A DNA stretch of 64,000 nt from JBFHRE01 sp041746105. Its GTDB lineage: Bacteria > Actinomycetota > Acidimicrobiia > Spongiisociales > ZC4RG35. Location: contig JBGTHP010000017.1 of the NCBI GenBank assembly GCA_041746105.1, positions 248,001 to 312,000 of the forward strand. The letters run 5' to 3'. Of the stretch, positions 1-8,289 are shown one piece after another. The translations under genes and the position numbers were made by a program. The notes below the pieces were generated by a model. The model was given only the letters and a program-made list of their open reading frames with translations. It was not told the origin of the DNA and made no database searches. How positions within the stretch are numbered: position 1 is the first letter of the stretch; each line of letters opens with the position of its first letter.

Positions 1-50
1 TGGTGGCAGAGACGGGCGAGGCAATCGCCCGCCATCTCGATCCCCGGTGA
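1..50 (+). CDS. 3' end of a gene cut by the window edge
   Basis: One frame stays open from the window edge to a TGA at 48-50 and would encode a C-terminus ending ETGEAIARHLDPR. It lies 21 bases upstream of the next gene on the same strand, so it may be the last few codons of the preceding gene. Too little is visible to name a function, and the reading frame itself is only a guess. Confidence 0.35.
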   Translation, partial: VAETGEAIARHLDPR

Positions 51-71
51 GCACCCGCTAGCGTCGAAGCG

Positions 72-755
72 ATGTGTGGACGTTATGTTCTGGCGGCGGA
101 CGCCACGGACTATTGCGAATTCTTCAAAGCAGACCGTATAGAGACGCAGGCGCTGGCTCCCTCCTACAACGTGGCGCCGACCGATCCCGTATATGCCATC
201 GCAGAATGGGACCAGGAACGCCTGTTGGGGTCGATGAGTTGGGGATTCACTCCCCACTGGGCACCCGACCGCAAGGGCATGCAGATCAACGCCCGGCTCG
301 AGACGGTTGCCGGAAAGGCGATGTTCCGTGAGTCCTTCTCAAAGCGCCGCTGCCTGATCCCGGCTGACGGCTTCTACGAATGGGAACCAAAGGATCGGGG
401 ACGTACCCCTCACTGGATCTACCGCGCAGACGGGTTTCCGATGGCATTCGCCGGGGTCTACTCCGGATGGACGAACCCGCTCACCGAAGAGCGGATACGC
501 ACGTGCGCAATCATCACAACCAAAGCCTCTCCCAACATCGCCTCGATCCACGGCAGAATGCCGTTGTCTTTGCCGGCCGACCTCTGGGATGTTTGGCTCG
601 ATCGCGACCTCACCGATTCAGACCAGATCGCCGACATGGTCAGAGCAATCCACCCGGTAGAGGTCCTCGAGCACGCGGTGTCCAACGCGGTCAACAGCGT
701 CCGCAACAACGGCCGCGCCCTGACCAATCCGGCAGAAACGGACACGTTGTTCTGA
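72..755 (+). CDS. SRAP (HMCES/YedK) family DNA-protein crosslink / SOS response-associated protein
   Basis: The 227-residue product begins Met-Cys-Gly-Arg, so removal of Met exposes the catalytic Cys2 that forms a thiazolidine crosslink with abasic sites in single-stranded DNA. Other SRAP hallmarks are present in order: PSYNVAPT near residue 30, the DNA-contacting NAR at 73-75, PADGFYEW with the conserved Glu103, and IHGRMP with His160. Length is normal for bacterial YedK. The expected role is shielding of abasic sites during replication. It may be cotranscribed with the following phosphatase gene, 34 bases downstream. The start is fixed by the need for Cys at position 2. Confidence 0.93.
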   Translation: MCGRYVLAADATDYCEFFKADRIETQALAPSYNVAPTDPVYAIAEWDQERLLGSMSWGFTPHWAPDRKGMQINARLETVAGKAMFRESFSKRRCLIPADGFYEWEPKDRGRTPHWIYRADGFPMAFAGVYSGWTNPLTEERIRTCAIITTKASPNIASIHGRMPLSLPADLWDVWLDRDLTDSDQIADMVRAIHPVEVLEHAVSNAVNSVRNNGRALTNPAETDTLF

Positions 756-789
756 CCGGCTAGCCGCCCCAGGTCGGTACGCTCCGCAC

Positions 790-1398
790 ATGGCTCGAAT
801 TTTGCTCGTCCGTCATGCCCCCACTCCCGAAACCGGCACCAGATTGACCGGACGGTTACCCGGCGTGTCGCTCGGCGAGGCCGGGATCGAGATTGCCCGT
901 ACAACTGCTCGCCGTCTCGAAGGCGTCAAGATCGCGGCCATCTACGCCTCACCGATCGAACGGACCTGGGAAACCGCAATCGAAATCGCCCGCCTCCACC
1001 GGCTGGAACCAAAACGTGAAGACGGCTTGCTCGAGGTCGACTACGGGTCTTGGTCGGGTCGTACCCTCCGCAGCCTCTATCCGCTCAAGGCATGGAGGGT
1101 GGTCCAACAAACACCTTCTCGAATGACTTTCCCTGGGGGCGAATCACTTATGGCGGCCCAGCAGCGGGCGGTCGCCACCGTCGAGTCCATTGCAACACGG
1201 CACCTCAAGCAGACGGTTGTTGCAGTCAGCCACGCCGACATCATCAAGTCTGTGCTGAGCCACTATCTCGGCCAGCCTTTGGACCTGTTTCAGCGGATCG
1301 GCGTGAGTCCGGCTTCGGTCAGCGTGCTCCATCTGAGTCCGGGGGCGGCGCCTCACGTCAGCGCAGTCAACACCAACGGAGAATCGTCATGGAGATAG
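790..1398 (+). CDS. Histidine phosphatase family protein (MSMEG_4193-type)
   Basis: This 202-residue protein has the phosphoglycerate-mutase-like histidine phosphatase fold. LLVRHAPTPETG at residues 5-16 carries the phospho-accepting His9, SPIERTWETA follows near residue 54, and VSHAD with the second catalytic His148 lies at 146-150. In actinobacteria this subfamily is typically encoded beside DUF3090 and SCO1664-family genes, exactly as here. Its substrate is unknown; the old name 'phosphomutase' rests on fold only. Its stop overlaps the start of the DUF3090 gene by 10 bases, which suggests translational coupling. Confidence 0.88.
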   Translation: MARILLVRHAPTPETGTRLTGRLPGVSLGEAGIEIARTTARRLEGVKIAAIYASPIERTWETAIEIARLHRLEPKREDGLLEVDYGSWSGRTLRSLYPLKAWRVVQQTPSRMTFPGGESLMAAQQRAVATVESIATRHLKQTVVAVSHADIIKSVLSHYLGQPLDLFQRIGVSPASVSVLHLSPGAAPHVSAVNTNGESSWR

Positions 1399-1874
1399 AC
1401 GATCTGGGTCCGGCGGAACGGTTTGCGGCGGGAGCAATCGGTGAACCGGGCAGACGAAGGTTCTTCATTCAGATCACCTGCAACGGCGTCAATCATTGGC
1501 TGCTGGCGGAAAAGGAGCAGGTGCGGATTCTCGCCCAGGAAGGTCTGCGTGTGTTGGAGGTGGGCGGGATCGCATCCGACCCAGAAGCCGAAGCCAACCT
1601 CATCGCCCAAGGTCTCGAGGTCGATGACCCCGGTGAAGATGGCGAACGATTCAGGGTTGGAGAAGTCACGCTGGCCATGTCGGGGGCTCAGCTGATCACA
1701 TGCATCGTGGGATCGGTCGAAGAGGACGACACGGTGAGTTTTGTGATCGCACCAGAACAATTCAGGGCGATGGCGGCCGTCGCCCTGGAAGTGATCGCGG
1801 CCGGCCGCCCCATCTGCCGCTGGTGCCGGCTGCCGATGGACCCGGCCGGACACGAATGCCCAGCCCGGAACTGA
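1389..1874 (+). CDS. DUF3090 family protein
   Basis: A 161-residue protein starting MEIDDLGPAERF. The family is conserved in actinobacteria and has no assigned function. Its C-terminus has a four-cysteine/histidine pattern (CRWCRLPMDPAGHEC) that looks like a small zinc-binding knuckle. The reading frame is open much further upstream, but that extension overlaps the phosphatase gene in another frame and has no family character. The start at 1389, overlapping the previous stop by 10 bases, is therefore preferred. It is the middle gene of a three-gene operon with the phosphatase and the SCO1664-type gene, 3 bases upstream of the latter. Confidence 0.88.
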   Translation: MEIDDLGPAERFAAGAIGEPGRRRFFIQITCNGVNHWLLAEKEQVRILAQEGLRVLEVGGIASDPEAEANLIAQGLEVDDPGEDGERFRVGEVTLAMSGAQLITCIVGSVEEDDTVSFVIAPEQFRAMAAVALEVIAAGRPICRWCRLPMDPAGHECPARN

Positions 1875-1877
1875 ACG

Positions 1878-2552
1878 ATGCTCGAGCTGACCGAGTTGGT
1901 CGGACGTCTCCCCTACGCCTCGAACACGACCGTCCTTGCACGCGACGAATCAGGGGAGCTATGGGTTTATAAGCCTGAACAGGGCGAGCGGCCTTTGTGG
2001 GATTTTCCCTGGGGCACCTTGGCGGCGCGCGAAGTGCTTGCGTTCGAGGTGAGCCGCTCGATGGGTCTTGACCTTGTGCCGCGCACTCTCCCGGCCGAAG
2101 GTCCGCTCGGGCCGGGGTCGGCGCAGGAGTATCTCGAGGAAGACATGGAATTCGATCCTCGGCCCATGTTTTCTGGCCCGGATCTCGACCCCCGACTGTG
2201 GCCTTTCGCCGTGCTGGACATCGTGATCAACAACGCCGACCGCAAGATCGGACATCTTCTGCAGCAGACCGGAACGACCCGATTGTGGGCGATCGACAAC
2301 GGATTGAGTTTTAATGCCGAGCCCAAACTGCGCACCGTGCTGTGGGGTTTTGCCGGGCTGCCGATACCTGGACCCCTGGTCGAGAGTGTGCGGCGCCTGG
2401 TCCATGACACCTCGATACGAACGAGAATCGAAGAGCTCCTATCACCGGAGGAGGCGGCGGCGACGGCTGCGAGAGCCGAACTGATCCTGGATTCACCCCT
2501 CCACCCCCAACCGCCCGACAACCGGCCTGCCGTACCCTGGCCGATCTGGTAG
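1878..2552 (+). CDS. SCO1664 family protein (phosphatidylinositol-kinase-like fold)
   Basis: The 224-residue product matches the actinobacterial SCO1664 family, distantly related to HipA / PI3-PI4-kinase-like enzymes. Characteristic stretches are ELWVYKPEQGERPLWDFP near residue 27 (nucleotide-binding Lys), LDIVINNADRKIGHLL near 112 (catalytic Asn-Asn-x-Asp-Arg) and LWAIDNGLSFN near 136 (metal-binding Asp). These support an ATP-dependent phosphotransferase, but the substrate is unknown. It begins 3 bases after the DUF3090 stop and closes the conserved operon. Confidence 0.87.
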   Translation: MLELTELVGRLPYASNTTVLARDESGELWVYKPEQGERPLWDFPWGTLAAREVLAFEVSRSMGLDLVPRTLPAEGPLGPGSAQEYLEEDMEFDPRPMFSGPDLDPRLWPFAVLDIVINNADRKIGHLLQQTGTTRLWAIDNGLSFNAEPKLRTVLWGFAGLPIPGPLVESVRRLVHDTSIRTRIEELLSPEEAAATAARAELILDSPLHPQPPDNRPAVPWPIW

Positions 2553-2622
2553 CAACGAATAAGCCGACTGCAGATGCGGATTCCATTGCGGGTAGGCTCA
2601 TTTCTTCCCGAGGAGAGCGCCT

Positions 2623-3606
2623 ATGACCAAGTTTGCCTATTTCTGCGGCCACGAACAGTGGCATCCTGAAGAACTGGTTCGCCACGCCGTACTCGCCGAA
2701 AAGGCCGGGTTCGACATGGTGGTCGTCTCGGAACATTTCCACCCTTGGGTCGACGACGCCAGTGCCGCCGGGTTTGCTTTTTCGACGATCGGGGCGATGG
2801 CCGCCGCGACCAGCAACCTCGAATTCACCACCGGTGTCACCACGCCTCTGTGGAGATTCCATCCCGCAGTCGTGGCACAGGCCGCGGCCACCCTCGACCG
2901 TCTTTCTGGCGGTCGCTTCCACCTTGGGGTGGGAACGGGCGAGAACATCAACGAAGGCCCCCTCGGTTATGAGTTCCCCGAGTACAAGGAACGGGCGGCC
3001 CGGATGAGGGAAGCACTCGAGATCATGCGCAGGCTGCTCGACGGCGAAAAGCTCACTTTCGATGGCACCTACTACCGAACCGATCGGGCCAAGCTCTACT
3101 CCCCTCCCGTTGGACCCGTCCCGATCTTCCTCGCCGCCGGAGGGCCACAGTCGGCGCGAATGGCCGCCAAGCGAGCCCAGGGAATCATCACCTCTGTCAA
3201 GGATCCGGCCGAAACGATCGAGCGAGTGGTGGGTCCAGCACGCGAAGCCGCGGAAGAGGCCGGGCGACCTCGCCCCACAATTCTTGCCACTCGCTGGGCG
3301 ATCAAGGCAGAAAACGAGGACGAGGCCTGGAAGGCGCTCTATTCATGGCGCGGTCTGCGGGCGCCCGGTCGCCTGGAAGCCGTGGATCCGATGGATCTGA
3401 GGATGAGAGCCGACGCACTCCCACGAGAGGAGGTTCTTGGCCGGTACAGCATGGTTTCATCACCTGACGACATCGTCGCCACCTACCAACCACTCGTCGA
3501 TGAACTCGAAGCGGACATCGTGACATTTCAGATGGCTTCACTCGACCAGGAATCGCTGATCGCGATGCTGGGCAAAGACGTTTTGCCGCGGCTCCGCCGC
3601 AATTGA
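2623..3606 (+). CDS. F420-dependent LLM-class oxidoreductase (FGD-like, TIGR03557 type)
   Basis: A 327-residue luciferase-like monooxygenase-fold protein. The segments SEHFHPWVDDA near residue 36, LGVGTGENINEG near 105 and VPIFLAAGGPQSARMA near 166 are laid out as in F420-dependent glucose-6-phosphate dehydrogenase and its TIGR03557 relatives. It should carry out hydride transfer between coenzyme F420 and an organic substrate. The physiological substrate cannot be read from the sequence. A clear purine-rich ribosome site (GAGGAG) precedes the ATG. The last codons lie inside a 21-base tandem repeat that continues past the stop. Confidence 0.88.
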   Translation: MTKFAYFCGHEQWHPEELVRHAVLAEKAGFDMVVVSEHFHPWVDDASAAGFAFSTIGAMAAATSNLEFTTGVTTPLWRFHPAVVAQAAATLDRLSGGRFHLGVGTGENINEGPLGYEFPEYKERAARMREALEIMRRLLDGEKLTFDGTYYRTDRAKLYSPPVGPVPIFLAAGGPQSARMAAKRAQGIITSVKDPAETIERVVGPAREAAEEAGRPRPTILATRWAIKAENEDEAWKALYSWRGLRAPGRLEAVDPMDLRMRADALPREEVLGRYSMVSSPDDIVATYQPLVDELEADIVTFQMASLDQESLIAMLGKDVLPRLRRN

Positions 3607-3649
3607 TACAGGCTCCGCCGCACATGACACAGGCTCCGCCGCACATGGC
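3587..3649. repeat. Three tandem 21-bp units spanning a stop codon
   Basis: Copies at 3587-3607, 3608-3628 and 3629-3649 share the core GGCTCCGCCGCA. The second and third copies are almost identical; the first forms the last codons and stop of the LLM oxidoreductase. The array sits between two convergent genes. It looks like local duplication and has no evident function. Confidence 0.7.
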
Positions 3650-3670
3650 ACGAGGCTGGTGCACCTGACG

Positions 3671-4321
3671 TCACCCGCCGAGGAGGTCAACCCCAAGCAA
3701 CATGGCTTGTTGTAGAGCACCGTCCTCGAAACCTGGAATCTCCAGAACGGCAAGCATGCTCGGAATCTGAGATTCGAGCACCGGGCGCAGATCGGCCGCT
3801 TCCGGCGATTTCAGAGCTCTGTCAATGCCTGTCCCGTATCGACTTCCAAGCACTTCGGCGAAAGTTGCGACTACGTCGACCACCCAACCCTGGCTGTCAT
3901 CTCTCACCACAAACAGACGCCGTTCTCCACTTACGGAGATCGGAACGACGGCAAAGCCGACACCGCGCACGTCGAATCTCTCGATGGCGGCGTTTTCCAC
4001 GATGGTCAAGCCGGCCAAGGATTCTGGTCCGAGAGCATCGGCGAACCCGAACCAGAAGTTACGCGCGACTCCCGCCCGGTCGGCTTCGAGCACCTCCGAT
4101 GCGCTGCCGCCTTCGGCCAGAAGGATCATGGCGACCTGGCCATCGCTCATCGGGGCCCCGGCGGCAGCGAAGTCTCGTTGTCTGAGGGCGTCGAGCGTGG
4201 ATGCCACGGCAGCCTCCGGGCTGGTGGCACCCGCCGGTCCGGCACTGGTGGCGGTCACGTCCGCGCTCGAACCCGAGCAAGCCACCGCGATCAGAGCGGC
4301 AGCGACGAGAGAGGCCTTCAC
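3671..4321 (-). CDS. Putative lipoprotein, function unknown
   Basis: A 216-residue protein with a short signal sequence MKASLVAAALIAVACSGSS. The lipobox-like IAVAC puts the acylated Cys near residue 15, so it is probably a membrane-anchored extracytoplasmic lipoprotein. The mature part starts with a low-complexity Ala/Thr/Ser spacer and then has a small alpha/beta domain with no motif I recognise. It starts with GTG at 4321, overlapping the TGA of the upstream LLM gene (GTGA), so it is probably translated by coupling from the same mRNA. Confidence 0.75.
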   Translation of the reverse strand: MKASLVAAALIAVACSGSSADVTATSAGPAGATSPEAAVASTLDALRQRDFAAAGAPMSDGQVAMILLAEGGSASEVLEADRAGVARNFWFGFADALGPESLAGLTIVENAAIERFDVRGVGFAVVPISVSGERRLFVVRDDSQGWVVDVVATFAEVLGSRYGTGIDRALKSPEAADLRPVLESQIPSMLAVLEIPGFEDGALQQAMLLGVDLLGG

Positions 4322-5274
4322 GGTGCCAGCGCTCGGAGAGTGTCTTCGACGCCGGCCCGGTCCGCGGTCAGGACTCCGATCGCGGCCTGGTGAATTCCTG
4401 CGGCGAGGTATTCATCGACTCGGTCTCGGACTTTGGCGGCCGGGCCGATCGCGGCCAGATCATCGACAAGGTCGTCGTGTATCGCTCGGTAGACCGCTTC
4501 ACGATCTTTGGCCGCCCAACCCGTCGCGATCGCCTCGGCCTCGGCTTCGTATCCCATCCACCGCAAAAAGTTGTTGTAGACCGGCTGTGCCAGATATGCA
4601 CCAAGAAGGGTCTGGCGCAGCATATTCCGGGCCCCGGGAACATCATCGGTGATGAGCACCTGCAATCTGGCCATGACTCCAAAGTCACCGGGTCGGGCGA
4701 CCTCTGCCAGCTGGCGCGGCACAACCCGCGGGGGCATCATGTTGAGGCAGACCCCGTCGCCCACTCGGCCCGCCATTGCAAGCATCTGCGGCCCGAGGGC
4801 GCCCACGTACAACTCGACCTTTCCGGCCGGGAGGATGGAGAGGCGGAACCGCTTCATCGACACCGTCTCGCCCTGATAACTGCCGTCCCCTTCGAGTGCG
4901 GTTCGCACCGCCTGAACGGTTTCGCGAACCCTCCGAACCGGGCGTTCGAATGGGACTCCGTTCCAGTCGGCGACAATGGTTTCCGACGACGAGCCGATGC
5001 CAAGCCGAAGCGTCCTTCCTTCGAGCGTCTGACTGACCGAGGCCGCCGCCATCGCCAGCAGCGCCGGGGTTCGCACATAAGCAGGCACCACCGCCACACC
5101 GACCGTCATTTGTTTCGTGGCCGCGGCAACGGCGCCGGCGGTCACCATGGATTCCGGTCCTGCCACCTCCGACAACCACGCTGTTCGGTAACCGAGTCCT
5201 TCCGCCCATGCCGCCATCGACGCGATCTCCGGGACCGATAGGCCAGGGGTCGTCAAACTGAGACAGATCTCCAC
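4318..5274 (-). CDS. F420-dependent LLM-class oxidoreductase
   Basis: A 318-residue luciferase-like TIM-barrel protein. It begins MEICLSLTTPGLSVPEIASM and has an F420/FMN-type phosphate-binding layout (LRLGIGSSSETIVADWNG near residue 91, LYVGALGPQMLAMAGRVGDG near 155). It lacks the FGD-specific HFHPW segment of the gene at 2623, so it is a different branch. The substrate is unknown. It lies in a minus-strand run with the downstream lipoprotein (GTGA overlap) and the upstream membrane-protein gene, 9 bases away. Confidence 0.85.
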   Translation of the reverse strand: MEICLSLTTPGLSVPEIASMAAWAEGLGYRTAWLSEVAGPESMVTAGAVAAATKQMTVGVAVVPAYVRTPALLAMAAASVSQTLEGRTLRLGIGSSSETIVADWNGVPFERPVRRVRETVQAVRTALEGDGSYQGETVSMKRFRLSILPAGKVELYVGALGPQMLAMAGRVGDGVCLNMMPPRVVPRQLAEVARPGDFGVMARLQVLITDDVPGARNMLRQTLLGAYLAQPVYNNFLRWMGYEAEAEAIATGWAAKDREAVYRAIHDDLVDDLAAIGPAAKVRDRVDEYLAAGIHQAAIGVLTADRAGVEDTLRALAP

Positions 5275-5283
5275 GGGGAAAGG

Positions 5284-5811
5284 CTACCGATCGCTCACGG
5301 GAAGCTGACCAGACGCCAGGACTTCCCTTCTCACGGCTTTTGTGCCCAGTGCCAGCCGGCGGTACAAGGAGACGAGGTAGACCGCGGCAACGATCTCTTT
5401 GAGCCAGCGGATCGGGTCGTTGCCTGCCCGCATCCAGGCCTGGGACCAGAAGGACCCGCTCCCGGACGGCAGGTCCCCGGCGAGTGGCCACAGGAACACC
5501 TCGGTGCTGGTCCACATGCCATCGAGCAGAAGGTGGAAAAAGAGGCCTATCACCAGCGCCATCCACTTCTTGCGGCGTGGTCCGCGGCGGGTTGCAACGA
5601 GCACCACCACCCCGATCATGGTCGGCACCAAGAGGGAGTGGAACCAAAGGGAACCTGTTGAATAACGATCGGCCAGGATCAGCGTGCCGAAGGGGAGGTC
5701 GATGATGTCGGGGAGGATGGCTCCGAAAAGGAGAAACCGCACGTCGACCTTGGGATCACGAAATATCCACCGAAACAGGAACAAAGATCCGGCCAGGTGC
5801 CAGAGCAGCAT
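5284..5811 (-). CDS. Integral membrane protein, YdjM-like metal-dependent hydrolase family
   Basis: A 175-residue protein with about four membrane segments. Its conserved polar residues sit at membrane edges (GAILPDIIDLPFG, LWFHSLLVPT, FFHLLLDGMWT). That His/Asp distribution resembles the membrane-bound predicted metal-dependent hydrolases of the YdjM/DUF457 group; catalysis has not been shown for most members. The gene abuts the zinc-ribbon gene directly (start 5811, upstream stop at 5812). I am confident of a real membrane protein and only moderately of the family name. Confidence 0.65.
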   Translation of the reverse strand: MLLWHLAGSLFLFRWIFRDPKVDVRFLLFGAILPDIIDLPFGTLILADRYSTGSLWFHSLLVPTMIGVVVLVATRRGPRRKKWMALVIGLFFHLLLDGMWTSTEVFLWPLAGDLPSGSGSFWSQAWMRAGNDPIRWLKEIVAAVYLVSLYRRLALGTKAVRREVLASGQLPVSDR

Positions 5812-6519
5812 CTACAAAACGATGAGACGACGGCAGTGGACACAGCGGGGTGGGTCGGATCTGCCGGCTTCTACCTGCTCGGCAGCCGACAACTGCAGAT
5901 GACACCCGCCGCATTGACCGTCGTGAAGCCGGCTGATGGCAACTCCCTCCTTGGTACGCCGGAGGGTTTCATAGATCTCGAGAAGGTCGGGAACAATCGG
6001 AGGAACGAGTTCGCGCTTTTGGTCTTCTTTGCGCGCCAGAATTGCGTCGATTTCTTTCCAGCGAGATGCGATGACGCCCGATAGTGCGCCCTCTTTGGCT
6101 GCCAGATCGTCAACAATCGCCGTTGCTGCCGCCAGTTCGGAATCGACGGCGTCTTTCTGGTCGAGAAGCCCGAGGACCCTGGACTCCATTGCCTCTTGTT
6201 GCCCGCGCAGCGACTGCACTTCCAGACGCTTGTACTCGGTTTCTTTGCCGCTCATCCCGCCGGCGTACAACCGAGTTTCCGCCTCTTTCAGTTTGGACTC
6301 GACCATTTCGAGTTCGCCTTCTGCCTTGTCCAGTTCGAGCGCAACCACCCTCACCCTGGCGTCCACCTCGCCGCGAGCCGTTTCAGCGGACAACTTGGCA
6401 CCGTTCACGTCCCGATAATCCTGGAGTTCGGGGACGCTGGAACGCTGATGCAGCAGACGATCGATCTCGAGATCGACCTCCTGGAGGTCGAGCAAATCAG
6501 AGAAGGCGGTCAGCTCCAT
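5812..6519 (-). CDS. C4-type zinc ribbon, coiled-coil protein (DUF164 / CdsZ family)
   Basis: The 235-residue product is mostly a long alpha-helical coiled coil (about residues 5-170, rich in Glu, Ala, Leu and Arg). It ends in a C4 zinc ribbon: CGGC near residue 202 and CVHC near 226. This is the layout of the Rv2229c-like family, which in actinobacteria is encoded next to the NIF3-like gene, as here. The role is unclear; a nucleic-acid-binding or chaperone-like function is proposed for the family. It follows the NIF3 gene by 12 bases. Confidence 0.85.
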   Translation of the reverse strand: MELTAFSDLLDLQEVDLEIDRLLHQRSSVPELQDYRDVNGAKLSAETARGEVDARVRVVALELDKAEGELEMVESKLKEAETRLYAGGMSGKETEYKRLEVQSLRGQQEAMESRVLGLLDQKDAVDSELAAATAIVDDLAAKEGALSGVIASRWKEIDAILARKEDQKRELVPPIVPDLLEIYETLRRTKEGVAISRLHDGQCGGCHLQLSAAEQVEAGRSDPPRCVHCRRLIVL

Positions 6520-6531
6520 TGAAGGACGAGC

Positions 6532-7617
6532 CTACCGCCATGGAGTGGGGTCGAGATCGGTGAGGTCCAGCACCTCGATCTCCTCGATGAAATCAACCAG
6601 GCGCCGCACTCCGGGCCGTTCGGTGGGAATGTGACCGGCGTCGATTATCGCCATCCCCCGATCGAGGCTCTCGATCACGTGATGATGGGCCACGTCACCG
6701 GTCACGAATACATCGGCGCCGGCGGCGATGGCCTGATCTATGAACGAGGTCCCTGAACCGGGCAGAACTGCGACCCGGTTGACGGGGCCGCCACCTCGCG
6801 ATGATGAGCGCATGCCCGAGGTCAAGTGAAGTGAGGACCCGACTAGTTCTGTGAGTTGTGACATCGACAGTGGTGTCGGGGTGGAACCGATCCTCCCGAT
6901 GAAACCGGCGTTGGACGCTGTTTCGTAGACATCAAAAGCGGGCCGCTCGGAGCTGTGGGCGCCGACCAGAGCAGCGATCACCTGGTCTCTCGCGCCAAGG
7001 GGAGCGATCATCTCGAGCCGAACCTCGGGTTCCTCGTTGGTTTTGCCGGTGACCACTACGGTTGGAGAGCTGCCGGATATGGCGAAGAACCCTCCTACGC
7101 CTTCGCTGCGAAAACTACATCCCGAATAGTTACCGACCTGGCCGGCGCCTGCTGCCGCCATCGATTCGGCAACCGCGTTCGCTTCGTTTGGCGGCACGAA
7201 GGCCACGATCTTGACGGTCGGCGTCGCGACCGACATGCCAAAGCCCTTGACATCCTCGAGGCCGATGGCCTCGGCTAGTGCGTCCGCCGTCCCGCCTCCG
7301 CCAACGTCGAATGCGGTGTGAACGATTCCGAGGGCGACGCCGGCGTCCAAAAGGCGGAAGGCTCGTCCCGATGGCCCATTGCCGGCCACCAGACGCCGGA
7401 TCGGAGAGAAGAGCAGAGGGTGATAGGAGACGACCAGTCCCGGTTTCTCGGTCTCCACCACCGAGAGGACGTCATCGGTGACTTCGTGGCAAACCGCAAC
7501 TCGCTCAACGCTTCGCGTCGAGTTTCCCAACTGGAGGCCAACAACGTCCCATCCGGCCGCCATCGACCAAGGGATTTTTTCCCCAAGCCTCGAGATGACT
7601 TCGTTTACGGTGGGCAT
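6532..7617 (-). CDS. NIF3-like dinuclear metal center protein (YbgI/GTP cyclohydrolase 1 type 2 family)
   Basis: A 361-residue protein from the ATG at 7617. It has the family pattern of metal ligands: VVSYHPLLFSP (His in the first lobe), GIVHTAFDVGGGG, VFVTGDVAHHHV and IDAGHIPTE near the C-terminus. An inserted middle domain (about 125-240) is typical of the long form. The frame is open 35 codons upstream, but that extension is non-conserved and crosses the divergent gene, so MPTVNEVISRL is the likely start. Family function is unresolved: it forms toroidal hexamers that bind two metals. Confidence 0.88.
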   Translation of the reverse strand: MPTVNEVISRLGEKIPWSMAAGWDVVGLQLGNSTRSVERVAVCHEVTDDVLSVVETEKPGLVVSYHPLLFSPIRRLVAGNGPSGRAFRLLDAGVALGIVHTAFDVGGGGTADALAEAIGLEDVKGFGMSVATPTVKIVAFVPPNEANAVAESMAAAGAGQVGNYSGCSFRSEGVGGFFAISGSSPTVVVTGKTNEEPEVRLEMIAPLGARDQVIAALVGAHSSERPAFDVYETASNAGFIGRIGSTPTPLSMSQLTELVGSSLHLTSGMRSSSRGGGPVNRVAVLPGSGTSFIDQAIAAGADVFVTGDVAHHHVIESLDRGMAIIDAGHIPTERPGVRRLVDFIEEIEVLDLTDLDPTPWR

Positions 7618-7667
7618 TGAGCCAGGATAGGCGTCAAGCCGGGCCCGCTCCGGCCGACAGGAGTCAT

Positions 7668-8273
7668 GTGACCACCACCCGCCGTTCAGCCGCGCCACGG
7701 CGGTCTCTTCGACCGCCGCCAAGTCGCCGACCGCTCAAGGCCGCTCAGCCCAGACGGCTTCTTGGGTTCGTCGCAGTCGCCCTCGCCGTTGCCGGCTTCT
7801 GGCAAGCGAACCATATGGAGCCCGTCACGTTTTCTTTCGACCGAACACAGCTGGTCGACATCTGGAACGAGGTTGCGGTCGACACCGCTCATTCGAGCTT
7901 GAGCGTGCCCGATCTCCCCTGGACCAACATCGAAAAACGGACCTTTGGCCACGCCTGGACGCCCACCTTGTCTGTGATCGGGCGCACCGCGGACGACAGC
8001 GAGATGGTGGTCGAATTGGTTGTTGTGGGTGAGCCGTCGGAGGACGGTCGTCAACGGCTGATTTCTGCGATGGACGTCCTGATCGCCACGACCGAGCCCG
8101 ACCTGACGGCAGAACAAAGGCGGCGGATATTGGCCGATTTGTCGCTGGTGGACGACTCGGAGGTGGCGATCCCCTCCGGCACCGTTTCGACAACGGCGGC
8201 CACCTTCCGGGTCGCGGCAGATCCAGAATTGGGACGACTCGGACTCGGAGCAGCTCCCCTGGTTCGGCGCTGA
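7668..8273 (+). CDS. Single-pass membrane protein, function unknown
   Basis: I place the start at the GTG at 7668, preceded by AGGAG at 7659-7663; the frame is open back to a TTG at 7617 that would overlap the divergent NIF3 start. The product of about 201 residues has a basic, Pro/Arg-rich N-terminus, one transmembrane helix (LLGFVAVALAVAGFW) and a soluble C-terminal domain of about 150 residues that probably lies outside the membrane. No family was recognised. It is convergent with the SLH protein gene 16 bases downstream. Confidence 0.7.
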   Translation: MTTTRRSAAPRRSLRPPPSRRPLKAAQPRRLLGFVAVALAVAGFWQANHMEPVTFSFDRTQLVDIWNEVAVDTAHSSLSVPDLPWTNIEKRTFGHAWTPTLSVIGRTADDSEMVVELVVVGEPSEDGRQRLISAMDVLIATTEPDLTAEQRRRILADLSLVDDSEVAIPSGTVSTTAATFRVAADPELGRLGLGAAPLVRR

Positions 8274-8289
8274 TTGTTCAGGAAGGCGT

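Noticed and set aside
4201..5241. Long plus-strand open frame (346 codons) opposite the LLM oxidoreductase and lipoprotein genes
   Set aside because: Arg/Pro/His-rich translation without family character; it is the antisense of well-supported minus-strand genes.
4685..5647. Minus-strand open frame of 320 codons across the LLM and membrane protein genes
   Set aside because: Overlaps two well-supported genes in another frame; sequence is Arg/Gly/Pro-rich without domains.
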